DNA of 64,000 nt from Ligula intestinalis (GCA_036362985.1 JAYGXS010000002.1:98328116-98392115); one strand, 5' to 3'. Positions 10,279 through 22,331 are shown, counted from the stretch's first letter. Notes: generated by a model not told the origin, from the sequence alone. Numbers and translations are program-made.

Positions 10279-12120
10279 ATGACATCATCTAAGATTCGTC
10301 TAACACGTGACAAACATAGGGAATCTTGCGCACTCAGCGAGTTATACTCTGCAAAATCGATTGCCCAACTGTTCCACCGTCGGTCCTCCGCTAAACAAGG
10401 TCACAAATTCCCCCCCGCCTTACCGAATGAAAATAAAAACTTTGTGCAAGATGAGTCTGAGAAGGCTGAACTGTTCAATGCGTTCTTTGCAAAACACCTT
10501 ACGACGGAATCTGAACCGGTCCCGTCTTTTCAGCCATGCTCAGTCAATACTATCAGTACCATAGATTTCTCCATAGAAGTAATTCGTAAGCACATTATCC
10601 GTCTAAAAAACTCGCACTCCTCGGGAACTGACGGCCTTCCAAATTCACTTATCAAGAGAGTATTCAGCTTCCCCCGATTGCTAAGTTATCTATTCTCAGC
10701 TTATCTTCTAAACGGTTTCTTTCCTGAATCATGGAAGACATCTATTATTCTTCCAGTCTTCAAGTCAGGATCTCGTTCGGACGTAAATAACTACCGAGGT
10801 GTTCATAAAACCCCGGCCCTAGCCAAACTTCTGGATAAGATCGTGTTTAATCAAATTCTCGATTTTTGTGTAGAAAATAAACTATTAAGTGCCTCACAGC
10901 ATGGATTTCTACCTGAAAGATCATGAGAAACCTGCCACTTAGCATTCCTTAACCTGGTTACTTCACTTCGTAATGAACAGCAATCAGTCATTGTGATTTA
11001 CTTTGACCTTAGTAAAGCTTTTGACAAGGTGCCTCATAGGCGCCTTTTAGTGAAACTGGAAGCCCTAGGCATCAGGCCTCCCCTCCTCAATTTCATTGCC
11101 TCCTACCTATCTAACCGCAGCAAGAAGGTCTTAGAAGCCAATAGCTACTCGATGCCTCAGCCAATAACGAGTGGTGTATTACAAGGCACGGTTTTAGGTC
11201 CCCTCCTTTTCATTCTTTACATGAATGAAATTTCAACAGTGCTAAATAATTCGGCAAATTTCATTAATGCTGATAACCTTAAGTGTATTTACTCATTTTC
11301 TAAGGACACGGCCAGTTGTTGTGTTGATAAATTTAACGCAGATTTGCGTACTCTCTCAAGTTGGAGCGCTACATGGCAGATGGAGTTTTCTCCATCAAAA
11401 TGTAGCTTCTTGAGTTTTGGTCCCGCAAGGCTTCCTGGACCCATTATCTTCCAAAATAGTCCACTGTTAGAAAGATCTACGATAAAAGATTTGGGTCTTA
11501 CTTACACGAATAAGCTTGCATTATCACCTCATGCAGATCGAATTTCTGCCAAGGCCGCACAGATATGTGGGTTTATATCGCATAACTTTTTCCTTCCAGA
11601 AATGAAGTTAAAACTATACCGCATGTTTGTTCTTCCTATACTAGAATACTGCTGCCCGCTTTTTGGCCTCATGACCCAGCATGACCGTAGTAAGATTGAA
11701 AAGGTTCAACGAGTTTTCACTCGTAAAATATTTTCTGTTTCTGGGTCTGGTATGTGTTATACAGATAGATGTCAAGTAGCAAACATGAAATTTCTTTGGA
11801 TAAGAAGACTCGAAGCTGGTCTATGCTTTCTGTTTCGCGTTAACAATAGTCCTAATCTCCCACAAATTAACGCTCTCCTTCCAGTTGACCGCCCTTACGC
11901 CACTCGTAACTCTTCCATGATAATTTTACCACCCCGTAGCACCACATCTAACCGTTCTCGCTTTTTTACCTCCAAATATGCTTTTATTTGGAACAACCTT
12001 CCTCTCGATATTAGACTGTCTTCTACACTGTCGATTTTTAAAGGCAAATTACATAAGCATTTAAGTTTAGAGGAAATAAAGTCGTTACTGTCTGCTTCCT
12101 TTCCAACACGCAAGTTGTAG
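10279..12120 (+). pseudogene. Reverse transcriptase ORF2 fragment (family A), one nonsense codon
   Basis: A single frame of 614 codons is interrupted only by TGA at 10924-10926, where the 33-kb copy has Cys (TGC) in GRSCETCHLAF. RT blocks appear in order: HSSGTDGLPN, WKTSIILPVFKSGS, NNYRGVH, QHGFLPERS, VIYFDLSKAFDKVPHR, SGVLQGTVLGPLLFILY. The catalytic YADD box reads NADN at about 11268-11279, so activity would be lost even with the stop read through. After RT comes the usual W-(N)NLP-IR C-terminal block. One stop in 1.8 kb suggests the copy is fairly young or was inserted already mutated. Confidence 0.85.
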
Positions 12121-12666
12121 ATTTTGAAAAGGGTCCTCCTGGCATTTGAAGCTCTTCCCAGAATACTAAAATGGTTTCTAAATATGTTAGCATTTCCCTC
12201 TGCAGAGTCAAGCATCACTTCTAAGGGCTGCGAATTCTTCTCCGTTTTTTGCAACCTTCGTTGTGGTCTTCGCGATTGGCTCTGGAATCTGGTGGGCCGC
12301 AACTCGATGACGTTGCCTTGACTTCTACTGCCTTTTCCTGCCTTCCGGATGACCCCTTCATAACTCAACGATATATTATTCTTTCCCATGACCATAAACG
12401 TCCCGAACACTCAACATCAGGTCCGAAACTAACCACATCAAACCCTTTTACCTATTAAGGCAGTTTTTCTCCTAAACTTTTTTTGAACTCGGTGGCCCGC
12501 TGAACTCATCCACCGATCTAGGAGTTTTTTTTTACTGCCGATGACAATTATTTATAAGAGTGCACTGCTTATCATTATTATTTTTATTTTCACGATAGCA
12601 CTAAGTTTGTAACGACAGGGCCCCTTGGGCCTTAAATATACAAATTATTATTATTATTATTATTAT
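10279..12666 (+). mobile_element. CR1-like non-LTR retrotransposon, family A, 5'-truncated
   Basis: The element starts in the linker before the reverse transcriptase and lacks the endonuclease. It carries RT, a C-terminal region, a 3' UTR (12121-12645) and an ATT-repeat tail (about 12646-12666). The 3' UTR ends with GCACTAAGTTTGTAACGAC, found also at the minus-strand copy near 62350 and, changed, at 35325. Stem motif TCTCCTA...CTAGGAG lies at about 12470-12525. Confidence 0.85.
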
Positions 12667-13149
12667 AAATCAAACTCCTATTGGGGTAAAGGTGAGGGAG
12701 CATCGACTGCGTCAGTGGTTAGATAGCAGCTGACGCGTTGCGCGATTCATAAGAAATTGTCTTGAATTCGAATAGGCCTTGGGATATAATAAATGCTGTA
12801 TTATGCCCATTCTTGAGCACAACCTTTAGCTGCCAGTAATAAGAATATAAGCCTTATGTGGAGGGACATTGAGCACACGCTGCTGGTGTGATGTCAATTC
12901 GAGGAAGTGGAAAAGAAGCACAATTGTTGATCTCACCAAGAATTCGGCAGTCCATAAAAAAGAGGTGTCGGCCATTTCCAGTAGGAACTTACGTAAGTGG
13001 GGCCGCCCAGTTTGACAAAGATGGCCTTATTTCCTCTGTCAAAAGCATAGCCTGTAGCACAGAATGTTTTTGCCGTTCGAAGTGACCTGGAATCCGACGC
13101 GCTAGTCGCCATAATGATTTATACACGCTGATGTCGATAGCGTAGATAA
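12667..13149. other. Short unassigned stretch with a weak tRNA-like patch
   Basis: Between two opposed CR1-like elements. A weak A-box-like TGGTTAGATAGC (about 12717) and a TTGAATTCGAAT (about 12763) hint at a decayed tRNA-derived repeat in the plus orientation. There is no coding signal. Confidence 0.25.
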
Positions 13150-13311
13150 ATTGTTCTTAGTTTTTGTTTTTTACTTTTATTTTTAAGGATTGGAAAAGGA
13201 GGCAAGGCACAATTTTGCTTAAGCTTTGATTTTATCAGCGTTGGAAACCGTCGACTGGAAAGCTTTCAGCATTTGCCTGTTTTCTCCAAAATTTTCGGGA
13301 ACTCTCCTGGA

Positions 13312-16170
13312 CCGTTAGATCCCTTTTGGTCCGAATTGGACGTCAAAGAACTGGTAAGCAAAGTGTCCTATTTTATTCAAAAATATATGCGTCATGTCAT
13401 TTGAGAAGAACTGCTTGGTCTTTCTTCTAAATTCGGCTAAACTGTGGCTTTTTCGAATATCGTTGGGTAGGGCATTCCATATGATCGCATATCTTATGGT
13501 GTAGAAATTTGATCGCTGGGCCGTCCTAGCTTTAGCGTTATGAATTGTATGTTGGTTGTTTCAAGTGGAACGGGAACCGTTTTGATTTGTTAACATATTA
13601 TTGCTAAGGATGCTCTGATTATGTGTCACTTTAAATAGGAAAGTTAAACCATTTTGGAGTCGCCTTTGCCAGAGGGGTTTAAGACCCTATCTATTGTACA
13701 TTATTGAATAGGAGTCTCGGGCGTCATCGCGTTTACACAGACCTCTGGTAAACCTTCGCTGGATTTTTTCTAGTTTCTGTCTGTCATCTGATGACATGGT
13801 ACCGAAAAATATTGAGCAGTAATCTAGAATAGGTTAAACGTACATTTCGTAAAGTTTAGTCTTAAGTGTAATTAATGTGAAATTTTTACTTATGAAGCCA
13901 CATAGTCGATTGGCTTTTGGTGCGATTTGTTTAACATGTGGGGATAAGTCAAGAGTATTAGAATAGCTAAGACCTAAATATTTTAAAGATGTCAGCTCTT
14001 TTATTTCTTGACCACTTAACATTATGGGGGGAAGTTTTAGTGGTCCAAATATCATGAGATGACATTTTGTTGGTGAAAACTGCATTTGCCACTGAACACT
14101 CCAGTCGTTTAAGTTTTTGAAGGTCTAATTCAATCGTTCTATGCACACTACTTATCGAATTTTTGTTATAGGCATATGCGAGTTTTAAGTCATCTGCATA
14201 TAAAAATGATTTAGCAGATGTTGATATCGTGGATAACTCATGAATGTAAATGAGAAATAAGAGGGGACCTAGGATAGTGCCTTGAAAAACACCACTGCTT
14301 ATATGAGCTGGTTCTGATACTATATTTCGAAGTTGTACTACTTGAAATCGGTTTTGAAGATAGGATTTGAGGAAATCAAGGAGGGGGGGCCGAATCCCGT
14401 GACTCACTAGCTTCACGATCAGTCTTTTATGGGGAACTTTGTCAAAGGCTTTTTTTAGATCAAAGTAAATTGTAGCTACCGTGTTCCCATCATCTCGATT
14501 TCTGGAGACGAATTCCAAGAAAGTGAGATGGCAGGACTGACATGACTTTTTAGGTAAAAAGGCATGTTGAGAGAGGGGTATGAGATTTAGATTCGTCAGA
14601 TGGTCTAAAATTTGGTTATAAATTATTTTTTCTAAGATTTTTGCTAAAACCGATGTTCGGTGAACACCACGATAATTTTGGGCATTGGACCGATTTCCGT
14701 TTTTGTAAATTGGGGTGATACATGATGTTTTCCAGATTTCTGGATAAGTACCATTTGACTGCAGTAACGAGAAAAGGTTAGACAGAAGTATTTGGGCATA
14801 TGTCATATGCCTCACTATGCAAGGAGGGATTCTATCCGTTCCATATGATGTGGAATTGGACAGTTGGCGGATAGCTTTCTCTACAGTTTCTTCGTTAAAC
14901 AATATCTCTTTTAATACTAGTGCCGTCATTTCTGTTGGTTGAGGGATTGGTTCTTCCTCGACTGAATAGTTGGTTGAGAAATACTCGTTGAAAAGATTTG
15001 CTATTTGGTTGTCATTTGTTATTACTATTCCTTGGTCATCAAGCATGATTTGGGGGCCTTGTTTTTGATGATTATTTATTTGTTTCCTGAAGATTTGGGC
15101 TGTCCCTTCTGGGGACTCGATTGCCCGATGTTCTGCTGCTATCGTCTTATTTGTTTCAATGTTCTGGGCTAACTCGTGAATCTCTGTAATGCGTTTGAGC
15201 GTAGATAGATAACTAATACATGGGTCATGGAGTTGTTTTTTAAGTTTTTTTAGCCGTTTGGAAAGGAAGTTTGGGATTAGTGATTTCTAACATGGGGATC
15301 TCTCGTCAATTAGGGTATCCCGAATTAAATTAAGGGTGGCATATAATATGTTTACAGCTTCTAGAGGGGATGCTGTTAGGAGGAAAGAGCTCCAATCCAA
15401 TGACCTAATGTAGTTATTCATAGATTCAATGTCAAGATTTTTGGGGTTTATAGAAGTGTAACTAGGATCAGGTCTTATTTTAATGTTAAGAGGGAGCACT
15501 GCTATTATTGTCTTATGATCACTATCAAAGGTTAAGCTGTCGTAGTGCATATATAAGGGCCAGATATCATTGGTGAGAATAACATCGAGTATATTGTTTC
15601 CCCTGGTTGGTTTGCTTATTATTTGCGTCCAGTTATGAAACACAATTGATGATAATAATTCATCATGTCTGGATGGGGCTGATAGTTCTGTCCAGTTTAT
15701 TTCTGGACGGTTTAAGTCTCCTGCAATTATCTTATAGTCGGTTTGGATATTCGATAGAATATCTAGTAGATTTGTAAGACCAGTGTCATCATTACTAAAT
15801 TCCGGATGGGTGTACAAACATCCAATTAGAATGCTTTTAAGGGTCTTGGATGTTATTATAGCGAAGCATGCTTCGCCATTGAACGTCTCCTGAAGAACCT
15901 CAAAGCCACTCTGTTCTATGGTAGATCTAATGTAGATCATACAACCTCCTCGTTTATTCGCACGGTTCTGTCTATAGAAGGTGTAGTTTGCTATAAAAAG
16001 TGAAGCATTGGAGGTTGATTCGTTTACCCATGTTTCTGTTAAAAAGACTATATCGGGATTGTGTGTGTCAATAAAAGTCCTAAGTCGTGGAACTTTGTTT
16101 ACTATCGATCTAGCATTAATAAGAGCAACACTTATGGTGTCGGATACAAAAGCTGGAATCTGTTGTGAAA
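13312..16170 (-). pseudogene. ORF2: APE endonuclease-reverse transcriptase of CR1-like element
   Basis: The endonuclease starts ISVALINARSIVNK and continues DIVFLTETWVNES, RANKRGGCMIYI, IIAGDLNRPEINW and SDHKTII, which are the APE catalytic blocks. Reverse transcriptase blocks follow: NSTSYGTDRIPP, WKTSCITPIYKNGN, QHAFLPKKS, IYFDLKKAFDKVPHKR, SGVFQGTILGPLLFLIY and an intact YADD (about 14190). Damage: TAG at 15289-15287, a 1-nt frameshift near 14112, and further stops near 13833, 13690 and 13590. It ends at GPKGI-stop near 13312. ORF2 lies in the -1 frame relative to ORF1, and no ATG exists between the upstream TAA-TAG stops and the endonuclease start. Confidence 0.82.
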
Positions 16171-16944
16171 AAATGGATTCCTATTACTTGGTTGATTGGG
16201 TTGAGGGCTCATGTGCGGAAATTGTGTGATTGGTGGATAATATGGTGGTGTTGGACTATTTGTGGCGAATTGTGCATTATTGGGAAAAATTGGTGATGAG
16301 AGTGGTGGAATTCGATGGCATTGTGTAACTATCGGAGGGTATGGTGTTGTGCGAGGTGGGATTTGATTGTGTGTGTTGTATTGAAAGGGTTGGGTGTGCG
16401 GTGGTCGTCTTGTGTATGGGCTAGGATACATGGGTTGAGAGAAGGGGTTAGGTGTCATTTTAGGGTGTGCATTTAAATACGGATATTCGTTTTGATATGA
16501 AATTCTGTTTGGGACTGGTGGTCTATTCTGGGTTGTTCGGGGGAGATAATCTAACACTGGTTTACTACTTTGGTTCGTTGAGTTAGGACTGGTATTGCTA
16601 TTTATGGACATGTTTAGACGTGTGTTGTTATTTATCAGTGTATCTTGATTAGATTCAGGATAAGTGTTGGTCATGTCTAATGGGGTTGTACTATTTCGGG
16701 GTCTTTTTGTTTGGACCTTATTCTTTCCCTTAATTGCTTCGGCAGGTTTATTATTTGCTTTCGGTTTGTCATTATTATAAATCTCATCGGTGTAAACGAT
16801 CAAAGTACTGAAGCAACGGTCTCCGTCTTCAATTAAAAGGCCAATAGCGGTCATGCGTTTTAATGCAACATATGTGGCGAGTTGAGAAATCGTATCCGAG
16901 TGTTCACGAATACTATTAGTTAAAGCGATCGAAAGAGTTAGCAT
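16132..16944 (-). CDS. ORF1 (gag-like, proline/asparagine-rich) of CR1-like element
   Basis: This is an uninterrupted frame of 270 residues. About residues 1-60 are moderately ordered; the rest is low-complexity and rich in Pro, Asn, Thr and Tyr (PHMSPQPNQPSNRNPFFHNR near the end). No zinc knuckle or RRM was recognised. It is assigned from its position immediately 5' of an endonuclease-RT ORF, as in CR1 elements, where ORF1 products bind the element RNA. Its stop (16134-16132) overlaps the ORF2 frame. The true start may lie farther upstream. Confidence 0.65.
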   Translation of the reverse strand: MLTLSIALTNSIREHSDTISQLATYVALKRMTAIGLLIEDGDRCFSTLIVYTDEIYNNDKPKANNKPAEAIKGKNKVQTKRPRNSTTPLDMTNTYPESNQDTLINNNTRLNMSINSNTSPNSTNQSSKPVLDYLPRTTQNRPPVPNRISYQNEYPYLNAHPKMTPNPFSQPMYPSPYTRRPPHTQPFQYNTHNQIPPRTTPYPPIVTQCHRIPPLSSPIFPNNAQFATNSPTPPYYPPITQFPHMSPQPNQPSNRNPFFHNRFQLLYPTP

Positions 16945-17000
16945 GCTTATGACGGGTATGTACGCACCATCAACAGTGCGAAACTGGGCGTAATGAGCTC

Positions 17001-17459
17001 AGGTACCAGCATAATGTAACCATTTTCGAGAGTGCACAGACCCGAACTAAGGAAATTGGGGCGGCGGTACCAATTATGGCCTAAACGGGCTGCCTATAAA
17101 TGCGCATTGTATTAGAAAGCTGTTTATGTGAAGAAAAAAAATATTTCAGGAGAAACAGGAATAACATTGTTACCCTTGTGACGCATCATGTTGGGCTGCG
17201 TCGCTCCTCATGATTGCATTCTGACGGAAAAATTTTTGAGGAACCCAGTGGGAGATTCTAAAGCTCTTGTGCCGGTTACCATGGTCAAACACATCTTGTA
17301 CTGGCGTACGTTGAGGCGTCAACGTCGAAGTCTCTGACGGTCTGTTAAGCAACTCCTAAGGTTACTCCGCCCAGCCTCGGCGGGTCGCCCTACAGCATGC
17401 GCGGAGAATGGCATTATTGTGGTTCCTTGGAGTTGGATGCGGAGACGGCAGCAGTAAGT
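17001..17459. other. Unassigned stretch between CR1-like elements
   Basis: A GC-richer patch (17170-17450) was seen without recognisable protein or RNA motifs. Confidence 0.3.
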
Positions 17460-18262
17460 AAGAAGTTTTCGCTCGAGCTGGTGTTTTGCGAGCGCTTCGA
17501 TACTTATTTTTATCTGAACAAGACCCTGACTTGAAGACTAGAAGAATAAAAGATGTCTTCCCTGAGTCAGGAAAAAAACCGTTCAGAAGGTAAACTGAGA
17601 ATAGATGACTAAGAATTTGGGGAAAGCTCAACACTCAATTGATAAGTGAGTTTGGGATACCGTCAGTTTCCGGGCAGTGTAAGTTTTTTAGACGGATAAT
17701 TTGCTTACGACTTACTTCTATGGAGAAATCAATGGTACTGATAGTATTGACTGAGCATGGCTGAAACGATGGTACCGGCTCAGATTTCGTCGTAAGAGGC
17801 TTTGCAAAGAATGCATCAAACAGTTCAGGCTTGCAGACTCATCAAGCACAAATATTCTTTGTTCTTTCAACAAAGGAGGGATTTTGTGACCTCGTTTAGC
17901 GGACGACCGACGATATAATAGTTAGGCAACAGATTCTGCAGAGATTAACTCACTGAGTGAGCAAGATTGCCTCTGTTTGTCACGTGCAAGACGAATCTTA
18001 GACGCTTATTCGAAAAGCTCTGCGATTCTGGGGTGCACAGATAATCAATTAGTAGTGTGATTTTTCAAATTTCTTTGCAATTTCTTTTGTCTGGGCGTAA
18101 GAAAGTGAGGAACGGTGAAATCCGAAGTATAAGGATTAAAATTAATTATTGGCACAAATTCCAGAATTCTATTTGAAACTGCCAACACGAAGTCACATAT
18201 AATTGTTACACTGATCGTAGAGAAGAGATTCTGCCAATCTTGTGAGTTCATACAGTTAATTC
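17460..18262 (-). pseudogene. Family-A CR1-like fragment (linker and RT start)
   Basis: The minus strand reads SQDWQNLFSTISV...FLTPRQKKLQRNLK at 18251-18045, matching the endonuclease-RT linker of the 31.7-kb copy. It then runs through several stops to SVYLLNGFFPDSGKTSFILL and FKSGSCSDKNKYR at 17600-17500. Both ends are truncated. The 3' tail of the neighbouring family-B element abuts its upstream end. Confidence 0.72.
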
Positions 18263-18389
18263 AATTTTTTTCACTTTATTAAGGGAAGAATGCTTTCGCC
18301 CTTGAGCTTCCCATTCATAACCAAAGTCGCATAATAGATCCACCGTAACAATAGTACATAACAAAAATGTACAAATGTAGGCTTAACAT

Positions 18390-20300
18390 CAGCGATAAGT
18401 ATAAGCCAGTTGCAAGGTGCTGCTATTGACACTTTGTTCATTATATCTGCCACAGTTTCTCAGCAAATGAGAATCAAGTTTGTGTTTAAAAATGTCAACA
18501 GTATCTGAGAGGACCACATCCTCCGGGAGTCCATTCCACGCTCCAATGACCCTCTGAGATAAGACGTTTCGTTGAACGTCGATACGGGCCGGCTTCCTCT
18601 GTAGTTTAAAAGGATGACCACGCAGATGGTCAGTCTGAGCCAATTGGGAAAAATCATAAAATTCTAGGGCGCAGTATCGGCTTCTAACAAAACGATAGGT
18701 TTGTATGAGGTCCTCGCAGAGTTGCCTTTAATTGAGAAGGAAAAGGTCAAGTTCGGTCAGTCTGTCTTCATAAGGCAGATGACCATGATTCTTGACCATC
18801 TTTTTTAGCCCTCGCCTGCACTTGTTCCAGCTGCAGGTAATCCTTCTTGAACCACATACGCCAGGCCTGGACAGCATACTACAAGTGGGACCAAACAAAC
18901 GCTCCGTAGGTTTTCCTGAAGAGCTCCTTGGCAATGTTGACGAATCCCCGCCTAATCGCAAAACAGCACCTGTGTCGCGCGTTTAGCTGCCTTTACACAC
19001 TGAGTAGATGGTTTAAGTGAGGAATTTATTAGAACACCGAGATCCTTTTGTTCGTTCACATTTGAAAGTGGGTGCCCATCGAGGAGATATTGGAAGGAAT
19101 CATTCTCCTCATCAATCCTTCTAGTACGAAGTCTTAAAACTACACACTTACTAATGTTGAAGTTTAAAAGCCAACGAGCAGACCAGCAGCTAAGTCGATT
19201 GAGACTCACTCGAAGCGCTTTCATATCGGCGTCAGACCTGATGGCTCTCCAGAGTTTGACGTCGTCGGCAAACACGATAGTACTGCAACCCAGGTGGTTG
19301 ACACATTTGTTGATAGAGATAAGGACGAGCAGTGGCCCTAAGACAGAGCCTTGAGGGATGCCACTCAGCACAGATGTAGGGTTTGACTTCGAGTCACCGA
19401 TGCACACAGTTAACGATCGCCCTTTATGAAAATCTGCGATCCATGCCAACAGGTTTCCTCTTATGCCAAATTCATGCCATTTATACATTAGACGTCTATG
19501 TAAAACGCTGTTGAAAACATTCTTGAAGCACGTATAGATGACGTCAACCTTATCATCTTCATCCACTGCGCGAGTCCACTGCTCAGTGGAGAATATAAGG
19601 CAGGAAAAACAAGAATGGTTCTTTCTGAAGCTGTGTTGGAGCCCTGACAGTGGGCTGTTCTTCTCCAAGAACTCCATTGTCGTCTTCTTTTATATCGTTT
19701 CCATCACCTTACAGCAAATGCAAGTTAGGCTGACAGGCCGGTAATTGTTGACCTCCGTTCGGGCTCCGCCCTTGTATATCGGGTAGATATTTGCCATTTT
19801 CCATTCAGATGGCAGTTTTTCTAGTTTAAATGAAGAACGAAGGATATGTTCTAGGGGCTCTGAGAGTTCGCTTGCTAATTCTTTCAAGAACTTGGCTGGT
19901 GTATTGTCTGGACCAGATGATTAAGCTTCTTTGAGGCTCTGCAGCTCCCTCTCAACTACAGATGTTGGAAATAGTAGAGAATGAAGTGCCAGACCGGCGT
20001 TTACAACAGCCCTGTTGGCAGTATCAAAATGAAGCTCGGTTTACCCAGTGAATACCGAGGCAAAGAACCAGCTACAGCACTCGGCTTTCTCGTCATTTTT
20101 AAAGACTTCTCCGCCATCACCATACTTAAGTACTGTGACAGGATCCTTGTTTTTAGTCTTTTGTTCATATAGCGGAATAGAATTTTCGGCTTTTCTTCAG
20201 CCTGTTGGAGGATTCGTGATTCATAGTTTCTCCTGGCCTGGCGAATTGATTTGTTTACTGCATTTTTTTGGCGTCGGAATTCCTCAAGGTGAACTGGCAA
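18390..20300 (-). pseudogene. Family-B reverse transcriptase region
   Basis: Blocks in order on the minus strand: HLEEFRRQKNAVNKSIRQAR (20300 onward), SEWKMANIYPIYKGGARTEV and NNYRPVSLTC (19800-19740), SGLQHSFRKNHSC, DVIYTCFKNVFNSVLHRRLM, SGIPQGSVLGPLLVLI, VFADDVKLWRAI (FADD catalytic box, about 19280), WLLNFNISKCVV, EQKDLGVLI and, in other frames, the C-terminal FV-P-LEY and RGHPFKLQ blocks. The strongly conserved IDF in the first catalytic block reads CFKN, so an Asp is missing. At least three frameshifts are present. Confidence 0.8.
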
Positions 20301-20337
20301 CCCAGTTTTCCTGAATAACTTCCATTTCCATTTCCAT

Positions 20338-20867
20338 TTCTTCTTTTTCTCGTTATTCTTCTTCTTCTTCTTTTTCTTTTTCTTCTTCTTCTTCTTCTTC
20401 TTCTTCTTCTTCTTCTTNNNNNNNNNNNNNNNNNNNNNNNNNNNNNNNNNNNNNNNNNNNNNNNNNNNNNNNNNNNNNNNNNNNNNNNNNNNNNNNNNNN
20501 NNNNNNNNNNNNNNNNNNNNNNNNNNNNNNNNNNNNNNNNNNNNNNNNNNNNNNNNNNNNNNNNNNNNNNNNNNNNNNNNNNNNNNNNNNNNNNNNNNNN
20601 NNNNNNNNNNNNNNNNNNNNNNNNNNNNNNNNNNNNNNNNNNNNNNNNNNNNNNNNNNNNNNNNNNNNNNNNNNNNNNNNNNNNNNNNNNNNNNNNNNNN
20701 NNNNNNNNNNNNNNNNNNNNNNNNNNNNNNNNNNNNNNNNNNNNNNNNNNNNNNNNNNNNNNNNNNNNNNNNNNNNNNNNNNNNNNNNNNNNNNNNNNNN
20801 NNNNNNNNNNNNNNNNNCTTCTTCTTCTTCTTCTTCTTCTTCTTTTTATTTTTTTTCTTCTTCTTCT

Positions 20868-20900
<33 letters not shown>

Positions 20901-21000
20901 CCTTCTTCTTCTTCTTCTTCTTCTTTTTTTCTTCTTCTTCTTCCTCTTCTTATTTTCTTCTTCTTCTTCTTCTTCTCCTTCTTCTTCTTCTTTTTTTTCT

Positions 21001-21032
<32 letters not shown>

Positions 21033-21264
21033 TTCTTCTTCTTCTTTTTCTTCTTTTTCTTCTTCTTTTTCTTCTTCTTCTTCTTCTTTTTCTTCTTCTT
21101 CTTCTTCTTCTTCTTCTTCTTTTTTTTCTTCTTCCTCTTTTTCTTCTTCTTCTTCTTCTTCTTCTTTTTTTCTTCTTCTTCTTCTTCTTCTTCTTCTTCT
21201 TCTTCTTCTGATTTTTTCTTCTTCTTCTGTTTTCTTTCTTCTTCTTCTTCCTCTTCTTCTTCAG
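20338..21264. repeat. TTC/GAA microsatellite inside a retrotransposon ORF
   Basis: Imperfect (CTT)n on the plus strand, with CTC, TTT and TCC variants, continues on both sides of the assembly gap. In the sister copy at about 39915 the same place holds only GAAGAAGAAGAATAAGAA, encoding KKKNKN. The array therefore grew out of a short lysine-codon run. Confidence 0.92.
20418..20817. other. Assembly gap (400 N)
   Basis: There are 400 undetermined bases inside the GAA/TTC array. The round size suggests an estimated or placeholder gap, so the true array length is unknown. Confidence 0.98.
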
Positions 21265-22331
21265 TTGCCTGCCAATGTCTCTCATCAACCAGGCAGGATG
21301 GTTAGTCGTCTTGTGTACCTTCATAGGACAAAAGCGCTTGATCAGATCTAATGCAACCCTCTTGAGTAATCTCCAATCCCCCCATGGATGCCCTTTGAGC
21401 AGGCAGACCCAATTCACGGACGATAGTGCATTCATCATCGTGTTGAGATCTGCCTTCCATATGTTCAGCTGTTCCTCCGTTTTCCTCAGCCGTTGAGTAT
21501 AGAGTGAGTAATCCCACATTAGCGTTGTATGGTCACTCTTACCGAGCGGAGCACTTGAATGCACTTCATCTATGAAGGATAAATCCCTCGTAAGAATGAG
21601 ATCAAAACAAGTAGCCTGGTGGCTTTTTTGAAATCTGGTTATGCCCTTAACGTTCTAAACCAGAGTAAGGTCAAGCATGAGATCCATTTATTTGGAACTA
21701 AAGGAAGTTGACGCCGCCTCCAATGTCAGGTTGTTCCATGCAATTGCAGGGGCTTTGATGTCACCAACAATGAGAACCTCCTGGTGGCTAGCAGCTTCTT
21801 TCACCAGACCAAGGAGCGAGTCATCGGCTCCGCTCAGATTGTTTGAGGACCAGTATACGGCCAGGAATTCAAGGTTCTGTGAATTTGCCTTCTTGATCTT
21901 TAACCAGACGGACTCATACTCCTAACAAGCACCACAACCCCACCTCCCTGTGGGTTTTGGAGGTCTTTGCAGAAAAGCTGGTATGCTGGAATCGAAATCT
22001 CCGAATCTGCGGTTGCTATTTCTAGCCGTTTCCTTTATGGAAATTTCATCAGGCTTTCGCTCCGAATTACTGCCTTGAGTTCATCAATTTTTGAGGGAAG
22101 ACTTTGGGCATTAGTGTGCAGAAAGCTCAATTTACACTTAGTCACCACTTTATGAAGGCAGTTGCCTCTTGCGTGGGATTGCATGCAGGGAGCTGTCGGT
22201 GCTGATGGAGACAGACTGTTTTCCATCCTGAATAGGCTGTAAGTGTTATCGGCTTTCTCCAGAGGAGTGACCTCGGGACATGGACGATTTCTTCGTTCAG
22301 AATTCAAAGATTGCTCTCGTCCAATTCGCAT
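21265..22331 (-). pseudogene. Family-B endonuclease and linker region
   Basis: The minus strand has CKLSFLHTNAQSLPSKIDEL (endonuclease start), then decayed frames through the catalytic part. It ends with the SDH-type block GKSDHTTLMWDY (about 21535) and HPAWLMRDIGRQLKKK (about 21275), after which the microsatellite begins. The same order is seen at 39499-39930. Confidence 0.72.

Larger units (their letters stand above)
13150..17000 (-). mobile_element. CR1-like non-LTR retrotransposon, nearly full length (ORF1 + ORF2)
   Basis: The minus strand carries ORF1 (16944-16132), ORF2 with APE-type endonuclease and reverse transcriptase (about 16170-13312), and a short AT-rich 3' end near 13150. This is the best preserved element in the window that still has both ORFs. 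The 5' limit near 17000 is uncertain. It is related to, but distinct from, family A. Confidence 0.8.

Noticed and set aside
11895..12410. Minus-strand 171-codon frame
   Set aside because: Antisense to the RT C-terminus and 3' UTR of the family-A element.
20950..21564. Long minus-strand frame rich in Lys and Arg
   Set aside because: Its second half is only the translation of the GAA microsatellite; the real part is the family-B linker ending DIGRQLKKK.
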